Below are positions 51,905-61,859 of a DNA stretch of 64,000 nucleotides, piece after piece. The stretch comes from Shinella zoogloeoides. GTDB lineage: Bacteria; Pseudomonadota; Alphaproteobacteria; Rhizobiales; Rhizobiaceae. Numbering within the stretch: position 1 is the stretch's first letter; the number at the start of each line of letters is the position of its first letter. The translations under genes were made by a program, and so were the position numbers. Under the pieces are notes generated by a model. The model was not told where the DNA came from. It worked only from the letters and a program-made list of their open reading frames with translations, and searched no databases. The stretch lies in the NCBI RefSeq assembly GCF_020883495.1, contig NZ_CP086610.1:3659501-3723500 (forward strand), in the 5' to 3' direction.

Positions 51905-53146
51905 ATGTACGAATATGCCATAGCCTGGGATTGGGTAATGTTCGCAGTCCGCTGGCTGCACGTGATCACGGCCATCGCCTGGATCGGCTCATCCTTTTAC
52001 TTTGTCGCCCTCGACCTGGGCCTGAAGAAGCATCCTGACCTGCCGCCGGGCGCCCATGGCGAGGAATGGCAGGTTCACGGCGGTGGCTTCTACCACATCC
52101 AGAAATACCTCGTGGCGCCGGCCAAGATGCCCGAGCACCTCGTCTGGTTCAAATGGGAAAGCTACGCCACCTGGCTCTCGGGTTTCGGCATGCTCTGTCT
52201 CGTCTATTACGCGGGCGCGGACCTCTACCTCATCGATCCGAACGTGCTGAACGTTTCCAAGCCGGTGGCCATCGCCATCTCGCTCGGCTCGCTCGCCTTC
52301 GGCTGGATCATGTACGACCTCATCTGCAAGTCGCCCTTCGGCAACGACAACACGCGGCTGATGGTGGCGCTGTACTTCATCCTGGTCGTCGTCGCCTGGG
52401 GCTACACGCAGCTCTTCACCGGCCGCGCCGCCTTCCTGCATCTCGGCGCCTTCACGGCAACGATCATGTCGGCGAACGTGTTCTTCATCATCATGCCGAA
52501 CCAGCGCATCGTCGTCGCCGACCTCATCGCCGGCCGCACGCCCGATCCGAAATACGGCAAGATCGCCAAGCAGCGCTCCACACACAACAACTACCTGACG
52601 CTGCCGGTTCTATTCCTCATGCTGTCGAACCACTATCCGCTGGCATTCGGCACGGAGTTCAACTGGATCATCGCCTCGCTGGTCTTCCTGATGGGCGTCA
52701 CGATCCGCCACTACTTCAACACGACCCATGCCGGCACGGGCAACCCGACCTGGACCTGGCTTGCAACCGCGCTGCTCTTCGTCATCATCATGTGGCTTTC
52801 CACGGTGCCGAAGGTGCTGACGGGTGAAACCGCCGACGCCACGGTCTCGGCCACGCAGCAGCCCTTCGTGACGGCGGAAGCCTTCCCGAAGGTGCGCGAC
52901 ACCATCGCCGGGCGCTGCGCCATGTGCCACGCCAGGGAGCCGGGCTGGGAAGGCATCGTCACGCCGCCGAAAGGCGTGATGCTGGAAACCGACGCGCAGA
53001 TCGCGGCCCATGCCCGCGAGATCTACCTGCAGGCCGGCCGCTCGCACGCCATGCCGCCGGCAAACGTCACCCAGGTTTCGGACGAGGAGCGTAAGCTCTT
53101 CGTCGCCTGGTACGAAAGCGCCGTCAGCGGGGAGAAGACCCAGTGA
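51905..53146 (+). CDS. puuD: Membrane urate hydroxylase
   Basis: A 413-residue membrane protein of the PuuD type, which oxidises urate to 5-hydroxyisourate using the respiratory chain. About eight membrane helices occupy residues 15-320, with conserved histidines in RWLHVITAIAWIGSSFYF, GGGFYHIQ and THNNYLTLPVLF. The C terminus is a cytochrome c domain with the haem motif CAMCHA near residue 337 and a Met near SHAMPPANV. ATG at 51905 with GTGGAGG upstream. It replaces a soluble uricase. Confidence 0.93.
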   Translation: MYEYAIAWDWVMFAVRWLHVITAIAWIGSSFYFVALDLGLKKHPDLPPGAHGEEWQVHGGGFYHIQKYLVAPAKMPEHLVWFKWESYATWLSGFGMLCLVYYAGADLYLIDPNVLNVSKPVAIAISLGSLAFGWIMYDLICKSPFGNDNTRLMVALYFILVVVAWGYTQLFTGRAAFLHLGAFTATIMSANVFFIIMPNQRIVVADLIAGRTPDPKYGKIAKQRSTHNNYLTLPVLFLMLSNHYPLAFGTEFNWIIASLVFLMGVTIRHYFNTTHAGTGNPTWTWLATALLFVIIMWLSTVPKVLTGETADATVSATQQPFVTAEAFPKVRDTIAGRCAMCHAREPGWEGIVTPPKGVMLETDAQIAAHAREIYLQAGRSHAMPPANVTQVSDEERKLFVAWYESAVSGEKTQ

Positions 53147-54459
53147 GCGATCTCCTGATCCGCGGACGGGTGCTTACCTTCATCGCCGAGCCCCAGGGCA
53201 TCGACGACACGGCCGCCTATCGCTACCACGAGGACGGTGCCGTCCTCGTGCGTGACGGCAAGGTGGTTGACACAGGCGACTATGCTGCCATCAGCAAGCT
53301 CGCCGGCACGGATGTCGAGGTGGCCGATCATCGGCCCAACCTCGTTCTGCCGGGCCTTATCGATACGCATTTGCACTTCCCGCAGACTCAGGCCATCGCC
53401 TCCTACGGTGCCCAGCTCCTCGAATGGCTGAACACCTATATCTTCGTCGAGGAACAGAAATTCGCCGATGCCGTCCATGCGGCGGCCGTGGCGGACCGGT
53501 TCTACGACGAGCTTCTGTCGAACGGCACCACCACCGCCGTCGCTTACTGCTCGGTGCATCCCGAAAGCGTCGACGCCTATTTCACGGCGGCCGAGGCGCG
53601 CGGCATGCGCATGGTCGGCGGCAAGGTGATGATGGACCGCAACGCGCCCGACGCGCTGCGCGACACGCCGCAGAAGGGCTATGACGAGACGAAGGCGCTC
53701 ATCGAGAAATGGCACGGCCGCGGCCGCGCGCATTACGCGATCAGCCCGCGCTTCGCCATTACCTCGACGCCGGAGCAGATGGAGATGAGCCAGGCGCTCG
53801 TCGCGGAAAATCCCACCTGCTACGTCCAGACCCATCTTTCGGAAAACCACGACGAGATCGCGTTTGCGACCTCGCTCTACCCGGAAGCCAAGGACTATAC
53901 GGACATCTACGCCCGCTACGGCCTCCTGAACGAGCGCATGCTGCTCGGTCACTGCATCCACCTCAGCGACCGGGAAGTCGGCGTTCTCGCCGAGACCGGC
54001 AGCGTTGCGGTCTTCTGCCCGACCTCGAACCTCTTCCTGGGGTCCGGTCTCTTCGACCGCGACCGTTTCGACAAGGCCGGCGCGCGCTGGTCGGTGGCGA
54101 CGGATGTGGGCGCGGGCACCAGCTTCTCCATGCTGGAGACGATGGACGAAGCCTACAAGGTGCTGCACCTGCGCGGCCAGAAGCTGACGCCGTTCAACTC
54201 CTTTTACCGCATGACGCTCGGCAATGCCCGCGCGCTCGGCCTCGAAAAGCATATCGGCTCGCTCCATGCCGGGGCGGATGCGGATATCGTCGTGCTCGAT
54301 TCCAGCGCCAAGCCCGCCATGGAATACCGCATGCGCACGGCGAAATCGCTGCTGGAGGAACTGTTCGTCCTCCAGACCATGGGCGACGATCGCTGCGTGG
54401 CGGAAGTCTATGTCGCCGGCAAGCCGATGAAGCCGAAGGCGCACGGCGCGCGGGGGTAA
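53143..54459 (+). CDS. guaD: Guanine deaminase
   Basis: A 438-residue amidohydrolase. Zinc ligands and active-site motifs: DTHLHFPQ near residue 68, HLSENHDEI near 238, GHCIHLSD near 270 and DVGAGTSFSM near 324. It deaminates guanine to xanthine. It starts with GTG at 53143, overlapping the puuD stop, so both genes are coupled. Confidence 0.94.
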   Translation: MSDLLIRGRVLTFIAEPQGIDDTAAYRYHEDGAVLVRDGKVVDTGDYAAISKLAGTDVEVADHRPNLVLPGLIDTHLHFPQTQAIASYGAQLLEWLNTYIFVEEQKFADAVHAAAVADRFYDELLSNGTTTAVAYCSVHPESVDAYFTAAEARGMRMVGGKVMMDRNAPDALRDTPQKGYDETKALIEKWHGRGRAHYAISPRFAITSTPEQMEMSQALVAENPTCYVQTHLSENHDEIAFATSLYPEAKDYTDIYARYGLLNERMLLGHCIHLSDREVGVLAETGSVAVFCPTSNLFLGSGLFDRDRFDKAGARWSVATDVGAGTSFSMLETMDEAYKVLHLRGQKLTPFNSFYRMTLGNARALGLEKHIGSLHAGADADIVVLDSSAKPAMEYRMRTAKSLLEELFVLQTMGDDRCVAEVYVAGKPMKPKAHGARG

Positions 54460-54525
54460 CCCGCCGCCTCACGCCTGACGGTCAACACCATTACGCCGCC
54501 GTATCCCTCCGGATGCGGCGGCGTT

Positions 54526-55353
54526 TCATTTTCCGTTGAGCCGCCCGCCCATCGCCTTGGTCACGCCTTCCGCCGCGGCGCGCACCACGGGGCCGAGCGC
54601 ATCCACCTTGGCATCGGGCAGGCGCACAGCCGGCCCGGAAACGGAAATGCCGGCGACGGCCTCGCCATATTCGTCGAAGATCGGAGCGGCCACGCAGCGC
54701 ATGCCGAGCGTGTGTTCCTCGTCATCGATGGAAAAGCCGCGGGCGCGGATTTTCGCGATATCGCCGAGCAGCAGGGGCAGGCTGTCGCGCGTCTTGTCGG
54801 TGAAGTGCAGAAGCTCGCGGCCGGCAAGCAGCGCCTCGATGCGTGCATCCGGCCAGGTCGAGAGGATCGCCTTGCCGATGCCGGAGGCGTGGATCGGCCC
54901 GCGCCGGCCGGGGCGGAAGAAGGCGCGCATCGGCGCATGGCTTTCCACCTGCGAGATGAACACCACGTCGCCGTCGTCCTCGATGCCGATATTGGCGGTC
55001 TCGCCGCAGCCCTCCATCAATTGCTTCAGGAAAGGCCGGCTGATCGTGCCGAGCTTGCGGAAGCGGAGATAGGCGGTACCGATCTCGAAGGCCTTCACGC
55101 CGATGGTCCAGGCTCCGGTCTCCCCGTCATGGGTCACCATGCAGTGCTGGGCGAGCGAGGTCAGCAGGCGATGCACCGTCGAGGGCGCCATGCCGGACTG
55201 GTCGGCAAGGTCCGTCAGCGCCGCGCCGTCCGCCCGCGCCACCAGATCGAGGAGTTTCAGGCTCCTGTCCAGCACCTGCACGGAAGAGGGCGCCGCATTC
55301 TCCGCCGGTTTGCGGCCGGGCCGTCCCCTCGTCTTTTCCTGATGCTCCGCCAT
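54526..55353 (-). CDS. IclR-family regulator of the glyoxylate genes
   Basis: A 275-residue IclR protein with an N-terminal winged helix (ALTDLADQSGMAPSTVHRLLTSL; core PSTVHRLL) and a C-terminal effector domain (MRAFFRPGRRGPIHASGIGKA). The start at 55353 (MAEHQEKTRG) has GGAG upstream and is preferred to 55380. It is divergent from gcl-hyi-glxR-glycerate kinase and by analogy to AllR should respond to glyoxylate or allantoin-derived signals; this is inferred. Confidence 0.88.
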   Translation of the reverse strand: MAEHQEKTRGRPGRKPAENAAPSSVQVLDRSLKLLDLVARADGAALTDLADQSGMAPSTVHRLLTSLAQHCMVTHDGETGAWTIGVKAFEIGTAYLRFRKLGTISRPFLKQLMEGCGETANIGIEDDGDVVFISQVESHAPMRAFFRPGRRGPIHASGIGKAILSTWPDARIEALLAGRELLHFTDKTRDSLPLLLGDIAKIRARGFSIDDEEHTLGMRCVAAPIFDEYGEAVAGISVSGPAVRLPDAKVDALGPVVRAAAEGVTKAMGGRLNGK

Positions 55354-55427
55354 GGCCTTGTCTCCTCGTCGCCGCATCATGCCATAGCCCGCTTGCGGCG
55401 ATTGTTCCAGATTCGTTGAAAATGTTT

Positions 55428-55455
55428 ATTTCCATCTGATGGGATGAATTTCCAT
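55428..55455. promoter_or_regulatory. Two ATTTCCAT direct repeats upstream of gcl
   Basis: ATTTCCAT occurs at 55428-55435 and 55448-55455, start-to-start distance 20 bp, about two helical turns. It lies between the divergent IclR and gcl starts. Close to the ATTTCCA half-sites known for IclR-type sites; binding is inferred. Confidence 0.5.
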
Positions 55456-55516
55456 TTTCCCATTGCGTGAAAAACGGAATGCGGTACCTTCCGCCCTGAG
55501 AGACGGAGGAAAACCC

Positions 55517-57304
55517 ATGGCTAAAATGCGTGCTGTCGATGCAGCGGTGCTGGTTCTGGAAAAGGAAGGCATCGACTGTGCCTTCGGCGTACCGGGCGCA
55601 GCGATCAATCCCTTCTATTCGGCGCTGAAGGCGCGCGGCTCGGTCCGCCACGTCCTCGCCCGCCATGTCGAAGGCGCAAGCCACATGGCCGAAGGCTATA
55701 CCCGTGCCCGCTCCGGCAATATCGGCCTTTGCATCGGCACGTCCGGCCCGGCCGGCACCGACATGATCACCGGCCTTTATTCGGCATCCGCCGACTCGAT
55801 CCCGATCCTGTGCATCACCGGCCAGGCGCCCCGCGCCCGCCTCGACAAGGAAGACTTCCAGGCTGTCGACATCGCGAAGATCGCCGCGCCCGTCACCAAG
55901 TGGGCCGTCACGGTCATGGAACCGGGCCTCGTTCCCTATGTCTTCCAGAAGGCCTTCCACACGATGCGCTCCGGCCGTCCCGGCCCGGTCCTTATCGACC
56001 TGCCGATCGACGTCCAGCTCGCCGAGATCGAGTTCGACATCGACGCCTACGAACCGCTGACGCCCTACAAGCCGGCCGCGACCCGCGCCCAGGCCGAGAA
56101 GGCGCTCACCATGCTCAATGAATCCGAGCGCCCGCTGCTCGTCGCCGGCGGTGGCATCATCAATGCGGATGCCTCGGACCTGCTCGTCGAATTCGCCGAA
56201 ATCATCGGCGTCCCGGTCATCCCGACCCTGATGGGCTGGGGCACGATCCCGGACGACCATCCGCTGATGGCCGGCATGTGCGGCCTGCAGACCTCGCACC
56301 GCTACGGCAATGCCACGCTGCTCGCCTCGGACTTCGTCTTCGGCATCGGCAACCGCTGGGCAAACCGCCACACCGGCAATGTCCCGACCTATACGGAAGG
56401 CCGCAAATTCATCCACGTCGACATCGAGCCGACGCAGATCGGCCGCGTCTTCACACCCGATTTCGGCATCGTCTCCGACGCCGGCGCCGCCCTTCAGGTC
56501 TTCCTGGAAGTCGCGACGGAATGGAAGGCCGCCGGCAAGCTGCGCGACTGGTCCAACTGGGCCAATGAATGCCGCGAGCGCAAGCGCACCATGCTGCGCA
56601 AGACGCATTTCAACCAGATGCCGCTGAAGCCGCAGCGCGTCTACGAGGAAATGAACAAGGCCTTCGACCGCGATACCTGCTACGTCTCGACCATCGGCCT
56701 CAGCCAGATCGCCGGCGCGCAGTTCCTGCACGTCTACAAGCCGCGCAACTGGATCAACTGCGGTCAGGCCGGCCCGCTCGGCTGGACGCTGCCGGCAGCG
56801 CTCGGCGTGCGCGCCGCCGATCCGGATCGTCCGATCGTCGCCCTGTCGGGTGACTACGACTTCCAGTTCATGATCGAGGAGCTTGCGGTCGGCGCCCAGC
56901 ACAAGCTGCCCTACCTGCATGTCGTCGTGAACAATTCGTATCTCGGCCTCATCCGCCAGGCCCAGCGCGGCTTCAACATGGACTTCGAAGTTTCGCTCGC
57001 CTTCGACAACATCAACGCGAATGCCGACTCGGAAGCCGGCTACGGCGTCGATCACGTCGCGGTCGCCGAAGGCCTCGGCTGCAAGGCGCTCCGCGTCCGC
57101 AGCGCCAACGAGTTCCAGGAAGCCTTCAACACGGCGCAGAAGCTGATGAAGGAACACCAGGTTCCGGTCGTCATCGAGTTCATCCTCGAGCGCGTCACGA
57201 ACATTGCCATGGGCGCAGACATCAACGCCGCCGTCGAGTTCGAGGAACTGGCCGAGCGCGGCGAAGACGCACCGACGGCGACGCTCGCCGCCCTGCTGGA
57301 CTAA
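55517..57304 (+). CDS. gcl: Glyoxylate carboligase (tartronate-semialdehyde synthase)
   Basis: A 595-residue thiamine-diphosphate enzyme that joins two glyoxylate to tartronate semialdehyde and CO2. ThDP loop near residue 447 ([13 protein letters not shown]). As in E. coli Gcl, the usual activating Glu is replaced: [16 protein letters not shown] with Val at the position. FAD-linked structural region follows the acetolactate-synthase layout. ATG at 55517 with GGAGGA upstream. First gene of the gcl-hyi-glxR cluster. Confidence 0.95.
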   Translation: MAKMRAVDAAVLVLEKEGIDCAFGVPGAAINPFYSALKARGSVRHVLARHVEGASHMAEGYTRARSGNIGLCIGTSGPAGTDMITGLYSASADSIPILCITGQAPRARLDKEDFQAVDIAKIAAPVTKWAVTVMEPGLVPYVFQKAFHTMRSGRPGPVLIDLPIDVQLAEIEFDIDAYEPLTPYKPAATRAQAEKALTMLNESERPLLVAGGGIINADASDLLVEFAEIIGVPVIPTLMGWGTIPDDHPLMAGMCGLQTSHRYGNATLLASDFVFGIGNRWANRHTGNVPTYTEGRKFIHVDIEPTQIGRVFTPDFGIVSDAGAALQVFLEVATEWKAAGKLRDWSNWANECRERKRTMLRKTHFNQMPLKPQRVYEEMNKAFDRDTCYVSTIGLSQIAGAQFLHVYKPRNWINCGQAGPLGWTLPAALGVRAADPDRPIVALSGDYDFQFMIEELAVGAQHKLPYLHVVVNNSYLGLIRQAQRGFNMDFEVSLAFDNINANADSEAGYGVDHVAVAEGLGCKALRVRSANEFQEAFNTAQKLMKEHQVPVVIEFILERVTNIAMGADINAAVEFEELAERGEDAPTATLAALLD

Positions 57305-57316
57305 GGAGAGAGAACC

Positions 57317-58096
57317 ATGCCGAAATTTGCGGCCAACCTCACCATGCTCTTCAACGAAGCGCCCTTCATGGAGCGCTTCGCCCTGGCCGCCAAGGCCGGC
57401 TTCGAAGGGGTCGAGTATCTCTTCCCCTACGATTTCGACAAGGACGCCATCCGCGCCGAACTCGACAAGCACGGCCTGACGCAGGTCCTGCACAACCTGC
57501 CGGCCGGCAACTGGGCCGGCGGCGAGCGCGGCATCGCGGTCCTGCCGGATCGCGTGGACGAATTCCGCGAAGGCGTGGCGAAGGCCATCGATTACGCAAC
57601 GAAGCTCGGTTGCAAGCAGATCAACTGCCTGTCGGGCATCGCGCCTGCCGGCGTGCCGGACAGCGTGCTGCGTGCCACCTTCGTCGCCAACCTGAAGCTG
57701 GCGGCCTCCGAACTCGGCAAGCACGGCATCAAGCTGCTGATCGAGCCGATCAACCATTTCGACATTCCGGGCTTCTACCTGAACACCCCGGATCAGGCGG
57801 CCTCGATCATCGCGGAAGTCGGCTCCGACAACCTCTATATCCAGTACGACCTCTACCATCAGCAGCGCACCGAGGGTGAGCTGATCGGCACGTTCAAGAA
57901 GCACCAGGCACAGATCGTCCACGTGCAGCTTGCCGACAATCCGGGCCGCAACGAACCGGGCACGGGCGAGATCGCCTATCCCTTCGTGTTCAAGACGCTG
58001 GACGCGCTCGGCTACGACGGCTGGATCGGCTGCGAATACAAGCCGCGCACGACCACCGAAGAAGGCCTCGGCTGGCTGGCCGAAGTCGGTCGCTGA
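57317..58096 (+). CDS. hyi: Hydroxypyruvate isomerase
   Basis: A 259-residue TIM-barrel isomerase that interconverts hydroxypyruvate and tartronate semialdehyde. Motifs: LTMLFNEAPFMERFALAAKAGF at the start, the metal Glu in LLIEPINHFDIPGFYL near residue 143, and GEIAYPFVFKTLDALGY near 217. It lies 12 bp after gcl. Confidence 0.94.
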   Translation: MPKFAANLTMLFNEAPFMERFALAAKAGFEGVEYLFPYDFDKDAIRAELDKHGLTQVLHNLPAGNWAGGERGIAVLPDRVDEFREGVAKAIDYATKLGCKQINCLSGIAPAGVPDSVLRATFVANLKLAASELGKHGIKLLIEPINHFDIPGFYLNTPDQAASIIAEVGSDNLYIQYDLYHQQRTEGELIGTFKKHQAQIVHVQLADNPGRNEPGTGEIAYPFVFKTLDALGYDGWIGCEYKPRTTTEEGLGWLAEVGR

Positions 58097-58131
58097 GCAA
58101 ACCATACATTCTAAGATTGGGAGACAAGATC

Positions 58132-59016
58132 ATGGCAAATATCGGTTTCATCGGCCTCGGCATCATGGGCACCCCCATGGCGCGCCACCTGCAGAATGCC
58201 GGCCACACGGTCATCACCTCGAAGTTCTTCATTCCGCCGCACAAGGATCTGGTCGATAACGGCCTGCAGATCGTCGAAAGCCCGAAGGCGCTCGCCGAAA
58301 CGGTCGACACGATCATCCTCATGCTGCCCGACACCCCGGAAGTCGAAGACGTGCTCTTCGGCGAGAACGGCGTCTCCTACGGTCTTTCGGCCGGCAAGCT
58401 CGTCATCGACATGAGCTCGATCTCGCCGATCGCCACCAAGGAATTCGCCAAGAAGGTTCGTGCGACCGGTGCGGAATATGTCGACGGCCCGGTTTCGGGC
58501 GGTGAAGTCGGCGCCAAGAATGCCTCGCTCTCCATCATGGCCGGCGGTTCGCAGGAAAGCTTCGACCGCGCCCTGCCGCTCTTCCAGCTCATGGGCAAGA
58601 ACATCACGCTCGTCGGCGATTGCGGCGACGGCCAGGTGACCAAGGTCGCCAACCAGATCATCGTTGCCCTCACCATCGAAGCCGTTGCCGAAGCGCTCGT
58701 CTTCGCATCCAAGGCCGGCGCCGATCCGGCCCGCGTGCGCGCGGCGCTGATGGGCGGCTTTGCCTCCTCGCGCATTCTCGAAGTGCACGGCGAGCGCATG
58801 GTCAAGCGCACCTTCGATCCGGGCTTCCGCATCTCGCTGCACCAGAAGGACCTCAACCTGGCTCTCCAGGGCGCCAAGGCGCTGGGCGTTTCGCTGCCCA
58901 ACACCGCCTCGACGCAGGAACTCTTCAACCAGTGCGCCGCCCATGGCGATGCAGGCCTCGATCACTCAGGTCTCGTCACGGCGCTGGAGCGCATGGCGAA
59001 CCACGCCGTCGCATGA
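58132..59016 (+). CDS. glxR: 2-hydroxy-3-oxopropionate (tartronate semialdehyde) reductase
   Basis: A 294-residue beta-hydroxyacid dehydrogenase. NAD loop GFIGLGIMGTPMARHL at the N terminus, VDGPVSGGEVGAKNASL near residue 122, the catalytic Lys in GQVTKVANQIIVA near 173. It reduces tartronate semialdehyde to D-glycerate. ATG at 58132 with GGGAGA upstream. Confidence 0.94.
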   Translation: MANIGFIGLGIMGTPMARHLQNAGHTVITSKFFIPPHKDLVDNGLQIVESPKALAETVDTIILMLPDTPEVEDVLFGENGVSYGLSAGKLVIDMSSISPIATKEFAKKVRATGAEYVDGPVSGGEVGAKNASLSIMAGGSQESFDRALPLFQLMGKNITLVGDCGDGQVTKVANQIIVALTIEAVAEALVFASKAGADPARVRAALMGGFASSRILEVHGERMVKRTFDPGFRISLHQKDLNLALQGAKALGVSLPNTASTQELFNQCAAHGDAGLDHSGLVTALERMANHAVA

Positions 59017-59022
59017 CGGCCT

Positions 59023-59053
59023 GACCGGGCGGGGAGGGGAGCCCCGCCCGGTC
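59023..59053. terminator. Strong hairpin after glxR
   Basis: GACCGGGCGGGG/CCCCGCCCGGTC, a perfect 12-bp stem with a 7-base loop, 6 bp after the glxR stop. It lacks a T run. Possibly an attenuating or mRNA-stabilising hairpin before the glycerate-kinase gene. Confidence 0.65.
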
Positions 59054-59177
59054 ACCCCTTCTGGAGGAGGAGATACAGCCCCTCGCCCCGCTGCGCCGTT
59101 ACCGACTGGAGGCGGTTCTGGCGCGCGGGCGGGGGGCTGTGTTTATATGAGCCATTCGCATGAACCGGAGGAACCCT

Positions 59178-60446
59178 ATGCCGACCATCGCCGATCCGCG
59201 CGCCTTTCTCGAAAACCTCTTTTCCGTCGCGGTTTCCGCTGCCGACCCGGAAAAGGTGCTGGCCGCCAACCTGCCGGAAAAGCCGAAGGGCCGCACGGTG
59301 GTGATCGGCGCCGGCAAGGGCGCCGCGCAGATGGCCCGCGCCTTCGAGCGCCTGTGGGATGCGCCGCTGACCGGCGTCATCGTCACGCGCTACGGTTATG
59401 CCGTCCCCTGCGAGCGCATCGAGGTTCTGGAAGCGGCCCATCCGGTGCCTGACGATAGCGGCCTTCTCGCCTCCGGCCGCCTGATGGCCGCCGTACGGGG
59501 CCTTAACGAAGACGACCTCGTCGTCGCCCTCGTCTGCGGCGGCGGCTCGGCCCTTCTGCCCGCGCCCGCCGGCGACCTGACGCTGGCCGACGAGATTGCC
59601 GTCAACAAGGCGCTGCTCGCCTCCGGCGCGCCGATCAGCGCCATGAACGCCGTGCGCAAGCAGGTCTCGCGCATCAAGGGCGGCCGGCTCGCCGCGCTCG
59701 CCCATCCGGCCCGTGTGGTCTCGCTGGTCGTTTCCGATATTCCCGGCGACAATCCCGCCCTCGTCGCCTCCGGCCCGACCATCGCCGACGAGACGACCCG
59801 CGCCGACGCGCTGCGCCTCATCGAGCGCTACCGCCTCGACCTGCCGGAAGCCGTCATGCGCCATATCCGCGACGGTAAGGACGAGCCGCCGCTGCCGTCC
59901 GATCCGCGTTATGCCCGCAACGAGGTGAAGCTGGTCGCTTCCGCCGCCGTCTCGCTGGAAGCTGCTGCCGCTGCCGCGAAGAAGGCCGGCGTCGAGGCCG
60001 TCATCCTGTCGGATGCCATCGAAGGCGAGGCCTCCGAAGTCGGCCGCGTCCACGCCGCCATCGCGGCGGAAGTCGTGCGCCGCAACCGGCCATTCGAAAA
60101 GCCCGTCGTCATCCTTTCGGGCGGTGAGACCACCGTCACGATCAAGGGCAAGGGCAAGGGCGGCCGCAACGGCGAATTCCTGCTCTCCTTCGCCTGCGCC
60201 ACGGATGGCCTTGCCGGCCTTTCGGCGCTTGCCGCCGATACGGACGGCATCGACGGCTCGGAGGACAATGCCGGCGCCTTCGCCGACGGCACCACCGTCG
60301 CGCGCCTCGCCGACAAGGGCAAGGACGCCGCCGAATTCCTGTCGCGCAACGATAGCTGGACCGCCTTCGACGCCCTTGGCGACCTCTTCGTGCCCGGCCC
60401 GACCGGCACGAATGTCAACGATTTCAGGGCGATCCTCATCCAGTAG
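59178..60446 (+). CDS. Glycerate 2-kinase (MOFRL family)
   Basis: A 422-residue GckA/TtuD-type glycerate kinase that makes 2-phosphoglycerate. Motifs: VIGAGKGAAQMARAFE near residue 43, CGGGSALLPAPA near 130, VSDIPGDNPALVASGPT near 190 and SGGETTVTIKGKGKGGRNGEF (core GGRNGEF) near 320. ATG at 59178 with GGAGGA upstream. It completes the glyoxylate route into central metabolism. A terminator follows. Confidence 0.92.
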   Translation: MPTIADPRAFLENLFSVAVSAADPEKVLAANLPEKPKGRTVVIGAGKGAAQMARAFERLWDAPLTGVIVTRYGYAVPCERIEVLEAAHPVPDDSGLLASGRLMAAVRGLNEDDLVVALVCGGGSALLPAPAGDLTLADEIAVNKALLASGAPISAMNAVRKQVSRIKGGRLAALAHPARVVSLVVSDIPGDNPALVASGPTIADETTRADALRLIERYRLDLPEAVMRHIRDGKDEPPLPSDPRYARNEVKLVASAAVSLEAAAAAAKKAGVEAVILSDAIEGEASEVGRVHAAIAAEVVRRNRPFEKPVVILSGGETTVTIKGKGKGGRNGEFLLSFACATDGLAGLSALAADTDGIDGSEDNAGAFADGTTVARLADKGKDAAEFLSRNDSWTAFDALGDLFVPGPTGTNVNDFRAILIQ

Positions 60447-60458
60447 CCCAAAACAGAA

Positions 60459-60484
60459 AGCCCCGGCATTGCCGGGGCTTTTCG
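60459..60484 (+). terminator. Rho-independent terminator after glycerate kinase
   Basis: AGCCCCGGC/GCCGGGGCT with a short loop then TTTTCGTTT. It also faces the convergent dnaJ end. Confidence 0.88.
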
Positions 60485-60501
60485 TTTGGTCCTCCAGGCG
60501 A

Positions 60502-61635
60502 TCAGCCTTCGAAGAATTCCTTCATCCGGGCGAAGAAGCCCGCCGATTCCGGGTTGTTCTCCTTCGAGGAAATCTCCTCGAATTCCTTCAGCAGCTCGCG
60601 CTGGCGCTTGGTCAGCTTCTGCGGCGTCTCGATCTGGATCTGGATGTAGAGATCGCCGACCTGGCTGGAGCGCAGCACCGGCATGCCCTTGCCCTTCAGG
60701 CGGAACTGTTTTCCCGCCTGCGTGCCCTCGGGCACCGAGACGCGCGACTTGGTGCCGTCGAGCGTCGCCACGTCGAAGGTGCCGCCGAGTGCCGCCGTCG
60801 TCATCGAGATCGGCACGGCGCAATAAAGGTCCGCCCCGTCGCGCTGGAAGAATTCGTGCGGCTTCACCGACAGGAAGATATAGAGGTCGCCCGCCGGTCC
60901 GCCGCGAACGCCCGCTTCACCCTCGCCGGAAAGGCGAATGCGCGTGCCGTCCTCGATGCCGGCCGGGATGTTGACCGACAGCGAGCGCTCTTCCGTGACG
61001 CGGCCGTTGCCGTGGCACTTGGTGCAGGGATCGGTGATCGTCTGGCCGCGGCCGTGGCAGGTCGGGCAGGTACGTTCGACCGAGAAGAAGCCCTGTGCGG
61101 CGCGCACACGGCCGGAGCCCTGACAGGTGGCGCAGGTCTTCGGGCTGGTGCCGGGCTTTGCGCCCGTGCCGGTGCAGACGTCGCAGGTGATCGACGTCGG
61201 CACGCGAATCTGCGCGGTCTTGCCGGCGTAAGCCTCTTCCAGCGAGATTTCCATGTTGTAGCGAAGGTCACCGCCGCGCTCGCGCCCGCCGGAGGACCGC
61301 CGCTGGCGCCCGCCGCCCATCATCTCGCCGAAAATGTCCTCGAAGATGTCGGAGAAGCCGCCGCCCTGGAAACCGCCGCCGCCGAAGCCGCCGCCACCCA
61401 TGCCGCCCTGCTCGAAGGCGGCGTGGCCGTAACGGTCATAGGCCGCGCGCTTCTGCGGGTCCTTGAGCGTCTCATAGGCCTCGTTGACGTCCTTGAACTT
61501 CTGTTCGGAAGAGGCATCGCCCGGATTCTTGTCGGGGTGATACTTCATCGCCATCTTGCGGAAGGCGCTCTTCAGCTCCTTCTCGTCGGCGGTCTTGGAG
61601 ACACCCAGCGTCTCGTAAAAATCAGCTTTTGCCAT
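60502..61635 (-). CDS. dnaJ: Chaperone protein DnaJ
   Basis: A 377-residue type-I J protein. J domain with HPD in YHPDKNPGD near residue 33, the Gly/Phe-rich region near 75-110, four zinc repeats ([45 protein letters not shown]; about residues 150-210) and the C-terminal substrate domains. It stimulates the DnaK ATPase. It lies downstream of dnaK. Confidence 0.97.
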   Translation of the reverse strand: MAKADFYETLGVSKTADEKELKSAFRKMAMKYHPDKNPGDASSEQKFKDVNEAYETLKDPQKRAAYDRYGHAAFEQGGMGGGGFGGGGFQGGGFSDIFEDIFGEMMGGGRQRRSSGGRERGGDLRYNMEISLEEAYAGKTAQIRVPTSITCDVCTGTGAKPGTSPKTCATCQGSGRVRAAQGFFSVERTCPTCHGRGQTITDPCTKCHGNGRVTEERSLSVNIPAGIEDGTRIRLSGEGEAGVRGGPAGDLYIFLSVKPHEFFQRDGADLYCAVPISMTTAALGGTFDVATLDGTKSRVSVPEGTQAGKQFRLKGKGMPVLRSSQVGDLYIQIQIETPQKLTKRQRELLKEFEEISSKENNPESAGFFARMKEFFEG

Positions 61636-61823
61636 TCGGGTTCACGTCCGTTTCGCGGGAACGGTCTTGTTGTGTGTATCGGGAAGCTTGCCTTGGCCGC
61701 ACGCATGCGAAAGGCGGAAGCCGGGCGAAGGGAAGGCCATGACGTCGTCGCCGCGATAAACGGGAGTGATCATGGTGCCTTGTTTCCCTTCGCGCTGACT
61801 TCCGCCTTTTCGCTATCCGTTGC

Positions 61824-61847
61824 ACCGGCCGCGCTTGCGCGGCCGGT
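61824..61847 (-). terminator. Hairpin between dnaK and dnaJ
   Basis: ACCGGCCGCG/CGCGGCCGGT with a short loop, 13 bp after the dnaK stop and without a clear T run. It may lower dnaJ expression relative to dnaK. Confidence 0.5.
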
Positions 61848-61859
61848 TTGGCTGGAGGC

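Noticed and set aside
55127..58105. A 992-codon minus-strand open frame over gcl, hyi and part of the IclR gene
   Set aside because: Antisense to gcl and hyi, with Asp/Arg/Gly-rich low-complexity translation typical of shadow frames.
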